Shown here: positions 55,788-64,000 of the stretch, one piece after another
How the letters are laid out: each line of letters begins with the position of its first letter
Numbering within the stretch: position 1 is the stretch's first letter
Origin: Cyanobium sp. Cruz CV13-4-11
GTDB taxonomy: Bacteria > Cyanobacteriota > Cyanobacteriia > PCC-6307 > Cyanobiaceae
Reading direction: 5' to 3'
DNA length: 64,000 nucleotides
Assembly (NCBI RefSeq): GCF_024346055.1
Contig: NZ_JAGQCH010000002.1
Location: 149,381-213,380, forward strand
The notes under the pieces: model-generated
Told to the model about the DNA's origin: nothing
The model's input: the letters and a program-made list of their open reading frames with translations, nothing else
The model's database searches: none
Translations under genes and position numbers: made by a program

Positions 55788-57476
55788 TCAGGAGCCCGGC
55801 TGGCGGCCGGGCAGCTGATCCAAGCGACCATCGCGGCTGAGCCTGCCCTGCAGCTTCAGCCAGGAGAAACCCACCGGCAGTCCCAGCACCAGGGGGACCG
55901 CCACCAGGGCAGGCCGGCTGCTGGCGGCCAGCAGCGCCGCCGCCACCGCCAAGGCACCGAGCAGGAAGGACTGGCCGGCGCTCTGCTGAGCCAGGGCGAG
56001 GCGGCGCAGCAGGCGATCGGTCTCGCCGGCACGGATCTGCACCTGCAGGTCGCCCTGCTCGATGCGGGCCAGGCTCTCGTCCAGCCGCCGCGGGATCCCG
56101 AAGGCGCGGCTGCCCACCTCGGCCGCCTGGCGGGAGAGCTCGCTGAACAGTTCGTTGGGGCCGTTGCCGCTGGCGGTCATGAGGGGCAACAGGTAGGGAC
56201 GGGCGATGGCGATCAGGCTAAAGCCCGGATCCAGGCTGCGGCCCACCCCCTCGAAGGTGGAGAGGGCCCGCATCACGAAGATGAGCTCCGGCGGCAGCCG
56301 GAACGGCTGGCCGTAGACAAGTTCGTAGAGGTCACCGGAGAGCTTGTCGATGACGTTGGCGCTGAAGGGTGGCGTGAGGGCCTCGGTGAGCATCACCCGC
56401 ACCAGCCGCCGCACCGGCCCCTGGTCGATGCCGGCGGCGATCAGCCCGGCCTGCTGCAGCTCGTCCACCAGGGAGGAGGCGTCCCTGGCCGCCGCGGCCC
56501 GCACCATCCGCCCGAGCCGGCTGCGCAGCCGCTCGGAAATCTGGCCCATCATGCCGAAGTCGTAATAGATCAACGCCCCGTCGGCGGCCACCGCCAGGTT
56601 GCCGGGATGGGGATCGGCGTGGAAGAAGCCGAAGCGGACCAGCTGCTGCAGGTAGCTGGCTGCCCCCTTCTCGGCGACGGCCGCCGGATCGATGCCGGCG
56701 TGGACGAGGGCCTCGCGGTCGTTGATCTTGATGCCGGGCACGTAATCGAGGCAGAGCACCCGGCGGGAGCTCAGTTCCCAGATCACCGCCGGAATACGGA
56801 TGCCGGGGTCATCGAGAAACTGCTGGCGGAAACGGGCGGCGTGCTCCGCCTCGAGGCGGAAATCCAGCTCCCTCAGCAGTACGCGCCGGCACTCCTTGGC
56901 GATGCCCACCCAGTCGCGGCCGGCACCCCAGCGGGGATGGCGCTGGACCACTGCCGCCACCTGCTGCAGCACCTCCAGATCCAGCCGGAACAGCCGCTCC
57001 AGCCCCGGCCGCTGCACCTTGAACACCACCTGACGGCCGCTGCGCAGGCTGGCCCGGTGCACCTGGGCCAGGCTGGCCGACCCCAGCGGATCGACCTCCA
57101 GATCGATGATCTCCGCCCGCCGCTCCTCCAGTTCCTGCTCCAGCAGGGACTCCACCACCGGGAAGGGGAACGCCGGCACCCGATCCTGCAGATGGGCAAG
57201 CTCCTCCACCACATCGGCGGGGAGCACATCGGGGCGGGCCGACAGCAGCTGGCCGAGCTTGATGAAGGCGGAGCCGAGCTCAAGGAACTGGGCCGTGAGC
57301 CAGCGGGCCCGGCGGCGCTGGCGAGCGGCCTGGCGTTCAGGGGTGCGTCCGCCCGGGTAGGTCCAGGGCCGGGCGTCCCACCAGAGGCCGAACAGCAGCT
57401 GGATCACGAGGCGCCAGATGCGCAGCGATCGCCAGAGGCGGGACAGCAGGATCCCGGGGGTGGAGAGGGCCGCCAT
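55788..57476 (-). CDS. ABC1/UbiB-family atypical kinase
   Basis: The 562-residue protein has the ABC1 hallmark block FIKLGQLLSARPDVLP, DPLGSASLAQVHRA, the VFKVQRPG segment, and FFHADPHPGN with IYYDFGMMG. Two C-terminal membrane helices (about residues 495-540) are predicted. Such proteins support quinone synthesis or tocopherol metabolism in plastids and cyanobacteria. The kinase core keeps the Lys, Asp and Asn residues of the family. The start overlaps the preceding small gene by one base. Confidence 0.92.
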   Translation of the reverse strand: MAALSTPGILLSRLWRSLRIWRLVIQLLFGLWWDARPWTYPGGRTPERQAARQRRRARWLTAQFLELGSAFIKLGQLLSARPDVLPADVVEELAHLQDRVPAFPFPVVESLLEQELEERRAEIIDLEVDPLGSASLAQVHRASLRSGRQVVFKVQRPGLERLFRLDLEVLQQVAAVVQRHPRWGAGRDWVGIAKECRRVLLRELDFRLEAEHAARFRQQFLDDPGIRIPAVIWELSSRRVLCLDYVPGIKINDREALVHAGIDPAAVAEKGAASYLQQLVRFGFFHADPHPGNLAVAADGALIYYDFGMMGQISERLRSRLGRMVRAAAARDASSLVDELQQAGLIAAGIDQGPVRRLVRVMLTEALTPPFSANVIDKLSGDLYELVYGQPFRLPPELIFVMRALSTFEGVGRSLDPGFSLIAIARPYLLPLMTASGNGPNELFSELSRQAAEVGSRAFGIPRRLDESLARIEQGDLQVQIRAGETDRLLRRLALAQQSAGQSFLLGALAVAAALLAASSRPALVAVPLVLGLPVGFSWLKLQGRLSRDGRLDQLPGRQPGS

Positions 57477-57820
57477 CAGGCCTGCCCCGGAGACCGCGGC
57501 GGACCATCGGGGGTGGCGGCTGGGACCTGATCAAGGCGTCTGGTGAGTTCGGCCACCTTGGCCCGCAGGGCATCGATCCGCTCCTGGGGGTCGTCGGCGG
57601 TGCCGCCCCTTCCTGGGGCCGCCGCTGCGCTGCGGTCGTTCTCGATGCGTTCGGCTTCCATGGCCACCTCTTCCCAGAACAGGCTGAGTTCCTGCTGCAC
57701 CCGGGCGGGAGCGTCCTGGGCGAGCACCGCCAGGGAGGCCGCCGCATCGGCCAGGCCGCTGCCCAGGCGGGCGGCCAGGCGGTTCATGGCCGCCATGGCA
57801 AGGGACTGCGGCGCGCTCAT
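57476..57820 (-). CDS. Conserved hypothetical protein, helical
   Basis: The 114-residue protein is largely helical and acidic. Its first part (SAPQSLAMAAMNRLAARLGSGLADAAASL) is a coiled coil or amphipathic helix, and the second half has another coiled-coil stretch (ERIDALRAKVAELTRRLDQ). I do not recognise a family. It overlaps the ABC1 kinase start by one base and is thus co-translated with it; a quinone- or membrane-related partner is only a guess. ATG 57820 is chosen. Confidence 0.65.
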   Translation of the reverse strand: MSAPQSLAMAAMNRLAARLGSGLADAAASLAVLAQDAPARVQQELSLFWEEVAMEAERIENDRSAAAAPGRGGTADDPQERIDALRAKVAELTRRLDQVPAATPDGPPRSPGQA

Positions 57821-57854
57821 GACAAGGCCGGAGGAGTCACCGAACTGTGGCAGA

Positions 57855-58427
57855 TCAGGGCTGGTTTCCGGGAGCCGGTGGGGCACTCAGCGGAGGCGGA
57901 GCCACAGGTGCGGGACCGGCAGCCTCGCGCTCGCGGGCCGGCGGTGTCCGTGGCGCCGGCAGGGAGGGGGTCAGTGGGGGGGCGGCTTCGATGGCCCCAG
58001 GAGCGGCCGGCTGGTCGCCCTGAAGGGGATCCTCGCTCGGCTCGAGCAACCGCTGCCGCTCCTGCGCTTCGCGCTCCTCCATGGCCCGCCGCCGCTCCTC
58101 GAGGTCGGCCTGCTCCTGTTTCTGCTGCTGCTCCAGGTCGATCAGGTCGAGGTCACCGCGAATCTCCCGGGCCTCACCGCCGTAACGCTGGCGCAGGGAT
58201 TCCAGCGTTGTGCCGGGGGCGGCCTGCACATCGAAGCGCTGGCGATTGCCCCGCTCCTCCTCACCGCCCAGAGTCAGCAGCCGGAGACTGGCGGCGTAGC
58301 CGAGGCCAAAGCAGAGCCCCACGATCAACCAGACCCGCCAGTCCCAGCCAGGGCGGGTTCCGGCGCGGGCACGGGGCCCGCTGGGGGGGGCCCCGCTGGG
58401 CGGGGAGGAGGGCCTGGCCGTGACCAT
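57855..58427 (-). CDS. Membrane-anchored hypothetical protein
   Basis: The 190-residue protein has a Pro/Ser/Arg-rich N-terminus, one membrane helix (about residues 32-48), a basic-acidic coiled coil with many Gln and Glu (EQQQKQEQADLEERRRAMEER), and a Pro/Ala-rich C-terminus. Function and family are unknown. An ATG at 58451 would add eight residues; neither start has a good ribosome-binding site. It lies between argJ and the ABC1 unit on the same strand. Confidence 0.6.
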   Translation of the reverse strand: MVTARPSSPPSGAPPSGPRARAGTRPGWDWRVWLIVGLCFGLGYAASLRLLTLGGEEERGNRQRFDVQAAPGTTLESLRQRYGGEAREIRGDLDLIDLEQQQKQEQADLEERRRAMEEREAQERQRLLEPSEDPLQGDQPAAPGAIEAAPPLTPSLPAPRTPPAREREAAGPAPVAPPPLSAPPAPGNQP

Positions 58428-58497
58428 CGACGTCAGCGCAGTCACTGCCATCTTGCCCAGGCGTGGCCCCGGCACCCGTGAGGGCCAGCCAGTGGGC

Positions 58498-59745
58498 TCA
58501 GGTGGTGTAATCGGCGTTGATGCGCACGTACTGATCGGAGAGGTCGCAGCCCCAGGCGCTGCCGCTGCCGGGGCCGTCCCCGACCCGCAGGCGGATCGCC
58601 ACCGTGTCGTCGACCAGGTAAGCGCCCGCGGCCCGGGCCTTCAGGTAGGCGGAGGCGGCCGGGCGGTCGAAGGCCAGGGGCTGGCCTGCCGCCATCAGCT
58701 GGTGCTCCCCCAGCCACAGGGCCACGGCCTGCGGATCGAAGGCCACCCCGGCCCGGCCGGCGGCGGCCACGATGCGGCCCCAGTTGGGATCGCGGCCATG
58801 CACGGCGCACTTCACCAGCGAAGAGCCGGCCACGGTGCGGGCGATGGCGCGGGCGCCGGACTCATCGGCGGCGCCCTCCACCCGCACCGCGATCAGGCAG
58901 GTGGCGCCCTCGCCGTCGCGGGCGATCGCCCGTGCCAGATGCTGCGACACCGCCGTCAGGCCGGCCTCCAGCGCCTCCCAGTGCTCCGGGCCTAGGGGCT
59001 CGCCGGCGGCAAACGCCAGGAACGTGTCGTTGGTGCTGGTGTCGCCGTCCACCGTGATCGCGTTGAAGGAGCGGTCGACCGCCCGCCGCACCATCGCCTG
59101 CCACTCCCGAGGCGGCACGCCGGCATCACAGCTGAGATAGCCCAGCATCGTGGCCATGGCGGGGTGGATCATCCCCGAGCCCTTGGCCATGCCGCCGATC
59201 CGCACCCGGCGGCCGCCCAGGTGGGCCTCCAGGGCGATCTCCTTGGCCACCAGGTCGGTGGTGAGGATCGCCTGGGCGGCCGCGGCCCCGCCCTCGCTCG
59301 AGAGGGCCGCCACCAGGGGATCCAGCCCCGCCTCGAGGATGTCGATCGGGATCGGCACGCCGATCACGCCGGTGGAGCAGATCAGCACCTCCTGCTCGCC
59401 CAGCTCCAGCCGCCGGGCCAGGGCGGCGGTGGCGGCGAGGCTGTCGCTGAGGCCGCGCTCACCGGTGCAGGCGTTGGCCTGGCCGGAGTTGGTGAGCACC
59501 GCCCGAGCATGGCCGCCGGTAGCCGCCAGCCGCTCGGCGCAGAGATCCACGCAGGCCGCCCGCACCCGGCTGAGGGTGAAGGTGCCGGCGCACACCGCCC
59601 CCTCGGGGGCCAGCAGCAGCGAGAGGTCGGGATTGCCCGAGGGTTTCAGGCCGGCGGTGATGCCGGCGGCCAGGAATCCGGCCGGGGCGGTGAGGCCCCC
59701 GGCAATGGGCTGCCAGGCGGAGGCGGACGACAACGCAGCGGTCAC
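58498..59745 (-). CDS. argJ: Bifunctional ornithine acetyltransferase/N-acetylglutamate synthase
   Basis: This enzyme of arginine synthesis recycles acetyl from N-acetylornithine to glutamate. The 415-residue protein has the N-terminal PIAGGLTAPAGFLAAG, the LTNSGQANACTG block and the self-cleavage site A198/T199 in HPAMATMLGYL. The C-terminus RINADYTT is typical. The start is GTG 59745, because the conserved N-terminus begins just after it; longer frames lack homology. Confidence 0.95.
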   Translation of the reverse strand: MTAALSSASAWQPIAGGLTAPAGFLAAGITAGLKPSGNPDLSLLLAPEGAVCAGTFTLSRVRAACVDLCAERLAATGGHARAVLTNSGQANACTGERGLSDSLAATAALARRLELGEQEVLICSTGVIGVPIPIDILEAGLDPLVAALSSEGGAAAAQAILTTDLVAKEIALEAHLGGRRVRIGGMAKGSGMIHPAMATMLGYLSCDAGVPPREWQAMVRRAVDRSFNAITVDGDTSTNDTFLAFAAGEPLGPEHWEALEAGLTAVSQHLARAIARDGEGATCLIAVRVEGAADESGARAIARTVAGSSLVKCAVHGRDPNWGRIVAAAGRAGVAFDPQAVALWLGEHQLMAAGQPLAFDRPAASAYLKARAAGAYLVDDTVAIRLRVGDGPGSGSAWGCDLSDQYVRINADYTT

Positions 59746-59863
59746 GGGGCAGCGGGACGGATCGGCCCATCCTCTCGCCCCGTGCCTTCGTGCCGCCCGC
59801 AGGCCGGCGGCCGCCCCGTTTCCTAGCCTGAATCGTTCAATCGCCGTCCCGGAGCGACCGCCC

Positions 59864-60694
59864 ATGGACCGGCTCTGGCAGAGGGTGCGGAGCACCTTCA
59901 TCGACGTCATCGAATGGACGCACGACGACCCGCCCGCCGGCGGCGCGGGAGCGGACACCCTGGTGTGGCGCTTTGATCGTCAGGGGGGCGCCATCCGCAT
60001 GGGCGCCCAGCTGATCGTGCGCGAAGGGCAGTGGGCGGTGTTCGTGAACGAGGGGCGGATCGCCGATGGCTTCGGTCCGGGTCGCCACCAGCTCAGCACC
60101 CGCAACCTGCCGCTGCTCACCAACCTCCTCTGCCTGCCCTACGGCTTCGAGAGCCCGTTCAAGGCGGAAGTGATCTTCGTGGCCACCCGCCTGTTCACCG
60201 ATCTGCGCTGGGGCACCCGCCATCCGCTGATCGTGCGCGACCCCGAGCTCGGGCCGGTGCGGCTGCGGGGCTTCGGCACCTACACCCTGCGGGTCAACGA
60301 CCCCGGCTGGCTGGTGCGGGAGATCAGCGGCAGCCGGAGCCGTTTCGGGCTGGACGACATCAGCGAGCAGCTGCGCAACCTGATCGTCAGCCGCCTGGCC
60401 GACCTGCTGGGGAAGGCCGAGCACCCGATCACCAGCCTTGCCGGCCACTACGACGAACTGGCCCGCGAACTGCGGCTGCGGCTGGCGGAGGAGGTGCAGG
60501 AGTACGGCCTGGAGCTGCCCACCCTGCTGATCGAGAACCTCACCCTGCCGCCGGAGGTGGAGGCGGCTCTCGACCGGCGCAGCAGCCGCGCCCTCAGCGG
60601 TGAGCCGGCCGCGGGGAGCGGGGCAGCGAAACCGCCCCTGCCCCCGCCCCTCTCGGCTTCGGCCCTGACGCCTCCTTCGCAGGAGCCGGCATGA
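59864..60694 (+). CDS. SPFH-domain protein (YdjI-like)
   Basis: The 276-residue protein begins with an SPFH/Band-7 region: MGAQLIVREGQWAVFVNEGRIADGFGPGRHQL and later FRLRGFGTYTLRV. A Pro-rich C-terminal tail follows, with a short zinc-free end. SPFH proteins scaffold membrane microdomains. The stop overlaps the start of the following zinc-ribbon protein by four bases (ATGA), and such pairs occur in other bacteria. The function is unknown. Confidence 0.85.
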   Translation: MDRLWQRVRSTFIDVIEWTHDDPPAGGAGADTLVWRFDRQGGAIRMGAQLIVREGQWAVFVNEGRIADGFGPGRHQLSTRNLPLLTNLLCLPYGFESPFKAEVIFVATRLFTDLRWGTRHPLIVRDPELGPVRLRGFGTYTLRVNDPGWLVREISGSRSRFGLDDISEQLRNLIVSRLADLLGKAEHPITSLAGHYDELARELRLRLAEEVQEYGLELPTLLIENLTLPPEVEAALDRRSSRALSGEPAAGSGAAKPPLPPPLSASALTPPSQEPA

Positions 60695-61374
60695 ACTGCC
60701 CCGGCTGCTCCGCCCCGCTGACGGCTGGCGATCTGCACTGCAGCTACTGCGGCAGCCGGGTGGACGTGGATCTGCAGGGCTGGGCCCGCGCCGGCAGCGA
60801 CGGTTACCGGCCCGATCTCTGCTGCCCGGAGGGCCACGGCCCCCTGGAGACGATCCGGATCGCTGCGGCGGCCGACCTGCCCCTCGATCGCTGCCCCGTC
60901 TGCCTGGGGATGTTCGTGGAGCGAGGAGCGCTCGAACAGTTGCTCAGCCAGGCGGTGGGTCCGGTGTGGGAGATCGACACCCCCCTGCTGAACCGTCTGG
61001 CGGAGAACCCCCGCAGCAGGCCGGGCAGCCTGCGCTACCGGCGCTGCCCGGCCTGCTGCGAGATGATGAACCGCAGCCTGTTCGGCCGGCGCAGCGGCGT
61101 GATCGTGGATCGCTGCTGCAGCCACGGCACCTGGCTCGATGCGGGCGAACTGCGGCAGCTGCTGGAGTGGACCCGGGCCGGTGGAGGTCTGCGCCATCAG
61201 GAACGGGAAACCGAGGCCCGGGAGGCGGAGGAGCGGCAGCGGCGGCGGGATGCCGCGGAGCGGGCGGCCCTGGCGGCCTCCGGTGCCAGCGGGGCGGACG
61301 GCCCCTGGCGGACGGGGCTGGAGGACGATCTGCTGGCCGTGCTGGGACGGCTGCTTTGGGGGGAACGGCGATGA
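60691..61374 (+). CDS. Zinc-ribbon protein with TFIIB-like modules
   Basis: The 227-residue protein has three zinc ribbons: an N-terminal CPGC/CSYC pair (residues 3-20), then DRCPVCLGMFVERGALEQLL, and near the middle YRRCPACCEMMN paired with DRCCSHGTWLDAGELRQLL. The last two match the TFIIB-type ribbon family. A charged Glu/Arg-rich helix follows. It is coupled to the SPFH gene and overlaps coaE by four bases. Its role is unknown, perhaps membrane-protein quality control as inferred from the SPFH partner. Confidence 0.8.
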   Translation: MNCPGCSAPLTAGDLHCSYCGSRVDVDLQGWARAGSDGYRPDLCCPEGHGPLETIRIAAAADLPLDRCPVCLGMFVERGALEQLLSQAVGPVWEIDTPLLNRLAENPRSRPGSLRYRRCPACCEMMNRSLFGRRSGVIVDRCCSHGTWLDAGELRQLLEWTRAGGGLRHQERETEAREAEERQRRRDAAERAALAASGASGADGPWRTGLEDDLLAVLGRLLWGERR

Positions 61375-61997
61375 GCCGGCCGGCGCAGCGCCGCATCGGC
61401 CTCACCGGCGGGATCGCCACCGGCAAGAGCACCGTGGGGGCGCTGCTGGCCGCCCGGGGCTTGCTGGTGCTGGATGCGGATCAGTTCGCCCGCGAGGCCC
61501 TGGCGCCGGGCCAGCCGGCCACCGAGGCGGTGCTGGCGCGCTATGGGGGGGCGGTGGCGGGGGAGCCGGAGGGGAGCCTGGATCGGGCCGCCCTGGGCCG
61601 GATCGTTTTCGCGAACGAGGAGGAGCGGCGCTGGCTGGAGGCGCTGGTGCACCCGCTGGTGCGGCAGCGGTTCGAGCGGGAGCTGGCGGCGCTGGCGGAC
61701 GCGCCGACGGTGGTGCTGATGGTTCCCCTCCTTTTCGAGGCGGAGCTGGAGGCGCTCTGCAGCGAGGTGTGGTTGGTGGACTGTGAGGAGGACCAGCAGC
61801 TGCAGCGGTTGATGGTCCGGGATGGCCTGGGGGAGGAGGAGGCCCGGGGGCGGCTGGCCGCCCAGTGGCCGCTCGCGCGCAAGCGGGGCCTGGCGGATGT
61901 GGTGATCGACAACCGGGGCAGCGCCGCACAACTGTCGGAGCGGCTGTGGGAGCGGGTATCGGGGCGGCTGCGCGCGCAAGGCCCCGGGACGACCTGA
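61371..61997 (+). CDS. coaE: Dephospho-CoA kinase
   Basis: This enzyme phosphorylates the 3'-hydroxyl of dephospho-CoA in the last step of CoA synthesis. The 208-residue protein has the P-loop GLTGGIATGKST, the DADQFAREAL segment, LVHPLVRQRF, the MVPLLFEAELEALCSEV lid region and VVIDNRGS. ATG 61371 overlaps the zinc-ribbon stop (ATGA), so this housekeeping gene is translated as part of that unit. Confidence 0.96.
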   Translation: MSRPAQRRIGLTGGIATGKSTVGALLAARGLLVLDADQFAREALAPGQPATEAVLARYGGAVAGEPEGSLDRAALGRIVFANEEERRWLEALVHPLVRQRFERELAALADAPTVVLMVPLLFEAELEALCSEVWLVDCEEDQQLQRLMVRDGLGEEEARGRLAAQWPLARKRGLADVVIDNRGSAAQLSERLWERVSGRLRAQGPGTT

Positions 61998-62072
61998 ACG
62001 GAGCCGGAACCAGAAGAAAGAAAGGTTACTGAAAGATTGATCAAGAACCTTCGCGAAAAACGCGGGAAACTT

Positions 62073-62097
62073 CTGATCGGCCTTCCTGATCGGCCTT
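62073..62097. repeat. Direct repeat CTGATCGGCCTT
   Basis: Two exact 12-base copies (62073-62084 and 62086-62097) are separated by a single C in the region between coaE and the RTX gene. This intergenic region (61998-62206) is less GC-rich than average. The repeat could be a regulator site or a by-product of duplication. Confidence 0.6.
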
Positions 62098-62206
62098 ACA
62101 TTACAGACCTGGGATATCGGCATGAAGCGCAAGCCCGATGGCGGCCGCCATTGCCAGGTCTTTCCGGGTTTCCCCTCCCCTTGCCCTTGCCCTTGCCAGC
62201 CCGACC

Positions 62207-64000
62207 ATGAGCCCCGTCACCAGCTACTCCCCCTTCCGCGATCACCCCGTCGGCAGCAGCGGCACTGGCCTGGATCAGACCCAGGGCTGGATTGCCCGCG
62301 ATCCCGGCCTGGCCGGCGCGAACGAAGCCAGTTCGATCCGCACCGGCATCGCCGCCGCCAACGGGCTGAACCAGCTGTTGGCAGAGGGCCTGAGGGACAT
62401 CGGCGCCCTCGACAAAGCGGTGCTGACCCCCGCAGAAATCGTGGACCTCAACGGCTGGTTCCGCGATCCCGCCCATCCGGAGCGCCTGCAGCGCTTCCAG
62501 GAGCTGCACGGCGACGATGAGAACGAAACGGAGACGGGCTTCCACACCATCCAGAACGATGGCGGCAACCGCAAGTTCGATGGCCGCGCCCTGATCGACA
62601 CGGTGCTCGACGGGATTTATCACATCGGGTTTCCGCTCAGCGCCAACGGCACTCGCCTCACCAACGAGGACGGCGACGACAACGCCACCCTCACCGATGT
62701 GGCCCGTTGGCTCACCGCCCTGAAGGTGGATCTGGCCGACACGGGCAGCGACCTCGACCGCATCGTCGAGACGATCGTGGCGGATCCTGGCCTGCAGGCT
62801 TCGATCCCCTGGACGCAAATCCAAGGGGGGGCCCAGGCCGCCAATGACCTCAACCACCTGATCCAAGACGGAATCGCCGCCCTCCAGGCCGCAGACAAGG
62901 CCGATGGCGATGGCACACGCCTCAGCGCAGCTGAAGTGCGTTGGATCAACGGCTGGATCCAGAGCGACCCGAATCGCTACGCACGATTCGTGGAGCGGCA
63001 CGGCGATGACGAAAACGGCAGCGAGACCGGTTACCACCTCGTGCAAAACGATGGGGGCAACACCCACCTCTTCGGCCAGAACGCCATCAACACCATCTTC
63101 GATGGCATTTTCCATATCGGGTTCACGATCAACGCCGACGGGCGCTTCCAGAACGAGGACGGCGACGCCAACGCCCGCGTCAGCGATGTAGCCGAGTGGA
63201 TCTCCTACTACTACGGCGATCCCTCCACCACCGGCAGCGGTCTTGATCGGATGGTGGACTGGATTCGGTTGGATCCCGGCCTGTCTCGCCACACCGCCGC
63301 TCTGGACATCAACAATGGTCTGGCGGCCGCCAACCAACTCAACCAGATCCTGCTGGAGGCGGTCAGCGCCACCGACGTCAATCTCGACGGCTGGATCAGC
63401 CGCAACGACCTGCGGGTGATCAACCGCTGGGTGCGCGAGAACCGGTATGAGGCGTTCGTGCAGGCGCACGGTGACGATGAGAACGGCAGCGAAACCGGCT
63501 TCCACCTGATCCAGAACGACGGCGCCACCACCCAGTTCTTCGGCCAGAACCTGGTGAACGCTGTCGCCGACGGCATTTATCACTTCGGCTTCGAGATCCG
63601 CGGCGAAAACTTCCTCAATGAGGACGGCGATACCAACCAGTCGCTCAGCGATGTTTCCGGTTGGCTGAACTATTTCCTCTCCGATCGCCGTCTCACCCTG
63701 GGCAGCGAAGCGGGCGAGACAATCGTCGGCAATGGGGAGAGCGAGCAGGTGCTCGCCCGCGGGGGCAATGACCTCGTCGATGGCGGCGGCGGCTCCGACC
63801 TGCTGGATGGCGGCTGGGGCAACGACATCCTGCGCGGCGGCGGCGGCGCCGACATCCTCGACGGTGGCTTCGGCGAAGACACCCTCGATGGCGGTGGCGG
63901 CGGCGACACCTTCCTCGTCAGCGGCGCCAATCCAAACTGGGTGCCCGATCAGCCCTACACCTTCTCCGGCTACGACACCTACAGCGACAGCGGTGCCGCC
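62207..64000 (+). CDS. Large repeat-rich RTX calcium-binding protein, 3' end outside window
   Basis: The open frame from ATG 62207 runs without stop to the window edge (598 residues seen). Three homologous modules of about 160 residues lie at 22-182, 183-345 and 346-500. Each has an HGDDEN-x-ETG(F/Y)H block at H101, H265 and H421, followed by QNDG, (F/Y)(D/A)GI(Y/F)H and NEDGD. An EF-hand-like loop occurs in the third module (D390-V-N-L-D-G-W-I-S-R-N-D401), in altered form in the second. RTX nonapeptides (GGNDLVDGGGG, GGWGNDILRG, GGFGEDTLDG) begin near residue 518. No Sec signal is visible, which fits type I secretion. I do not recognise the module. Confidence 0.85.
   Translation, partial: MSPVTSYSPFRDHPVGSSGTGLDQTQGWIARDPGLAGANEASSIRTGIAAANGLNQLLAEGLRDIGALDKAVLTPAEIVDLNGWFRDPAHPERLQRFQELHGDDENETETGFHTIQNDGGNRKFDGRALIDTVLDGIYHIGFPLSANGTRLTNEDGDDNATLTDVARWLTALKVDLADTGSDLDRIVETIVADPGLQASIPWTQIQGGAQAANDLNHLIQDGIAALQAADKADGDGTRLSAAEVRWINGWIQSDPNRYARFVERHGDDENGSETGYHLVQNDGGNTHLFGQNAINTIFDGIFHIGFTINADGRFQNEDGDANARVSDVAEWISYYYGDPSTTGSGLDRMVDWIRLDPGLSRHTAALDINNGLAAANQLNQILLEAVSATDVNLDGWISRNDLRVINRWVRENRYEAFVQAHGDDENGSETGFHLIQNDGATTQFFGQNLVNAVADGIYHFGFEIRGENFLNEDGDTNQSLSDVSGWLNYFLSDRRLTLGSEAGETIVGNGESEQVLARGGNDLVDGGGGSDLLDGGWGNDILRGGGGADILDGGFGEDTLDGGGGGDTFLVSGANPNWVPDQPYTFSGYDTYSDSGAA

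Noticed and set aside
62122..62520. Plus-strand frame of 132 residues overlapping the RTX start
   Set aside because: It is out of frame with the long RTX frame, has Arg/Pro-rich shadow composition and no homology that I can see.
62096..63583. Minus-strand frame of about 495 residues opposite the RTX modules
   Set aside because: Its internal repetition only mirrors the sense-strand repeats, and its composition is not protein-like.
62207..64000. RTX-region DNA repeats as a CRISPR or other DNA repeat array
   Set aside because: The repeats are in frame, degenerate at DNA level and explained by the protein modules.

Overview
The window is a very GC-rich chromosomal segment with genes packed on both strands. 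It suggests a picocyanobacterium of the Cyanobium/Synechococcus group. The reasons are the gene order pyrD-rnhA-rplL/J/A/K-nusG-secE-clpB2-eno, a CuA-less cytochrome oxidase of the cyanobacterial ARTO kind, DUF3747 and pentapeptide secreted proteins, and an ABC1 kinase near argJ. The assignment rests on gene content and gene order only. No tRNA, rRNA, CRISPR array or insertion sequence was found.

Layout. 1-5.1 kb: a glycogen debranching enzyme, a double-VOC protein with a DMT exporter, and a glucose-dehydrogenase-like SDR. 5.1-6.5 kb: a type II NADH dehydrogenase. 6.7-18.4 kb: one apparent ten-gene transcription unit. It holds two DUF2231 membrane proteins, terminal oxidase subunits II/I/III, a GMC flavoprotein, a family-63-like glucosidase, a second GMC flavoprotein with a cysteine cluster, an NHLM-type HlyD adaptor and a 71-residue membrane protein. 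Facing it at 18.4-20.6 kb is a TolC-type outer-membrane protein with two small paralogous membrane proteins. 20.7-24.3 kb: rluD, rbgA and a universal stress protein, then pgk. 24.3-28.2 kb: two paralogous small periplasmic proteins, an EnvZ/OmpR-like two-component system and another secreted protein. 28.3-30.5 kb: murG and cobC.

30.5-39.9 kb: MoxR (frameshifted), DUF58 and transglutaminase genes, a pentapeptide/TPR protein, and the type IV pilus genes pilMNOQ. 39.9-47.3 kb: pyrD, rnhA, a DUF3747 protein, then the ribosomal cluster rplL, rplJ, an intruding SGNH hydrolase, rplA, rplK, nusG and secE. 47.3-52 kb: clpB2, gloA and eno. 52-55.6 kb: a less GC-rich accessory insert with a broken FkbM methyltransferase, an aldo/keto reductase and a third GMC enzyme. 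55.8-62 kb: ABC1 kinase, two hypotheticals, argJ, an SPFH/zinc-ribbon pair and coaE. 62.2 kb to the end: the first 598 codons of a large repeat-rich RTX protein, cut by the window edge.

The most notable system is the unit at 6.7-18.4 kb. Subunit II lacks the CuA cysteines, so the oxidase should take electrons from quinol rather than cytochrome c. The downstream genes encode a glucosidase and a GMC dehydrogenase with a CC-x4-C motif like the iron-sulfur motif of bacterial FAD glucose dehydrogenases. My inference is that the operon couples release and oxidation of a sugar to a quinol oxidase. Two genes carry apparent inactivating lesions (moxR at a C7 run, fkbM by a TAA codon); both need checking against raw reads.
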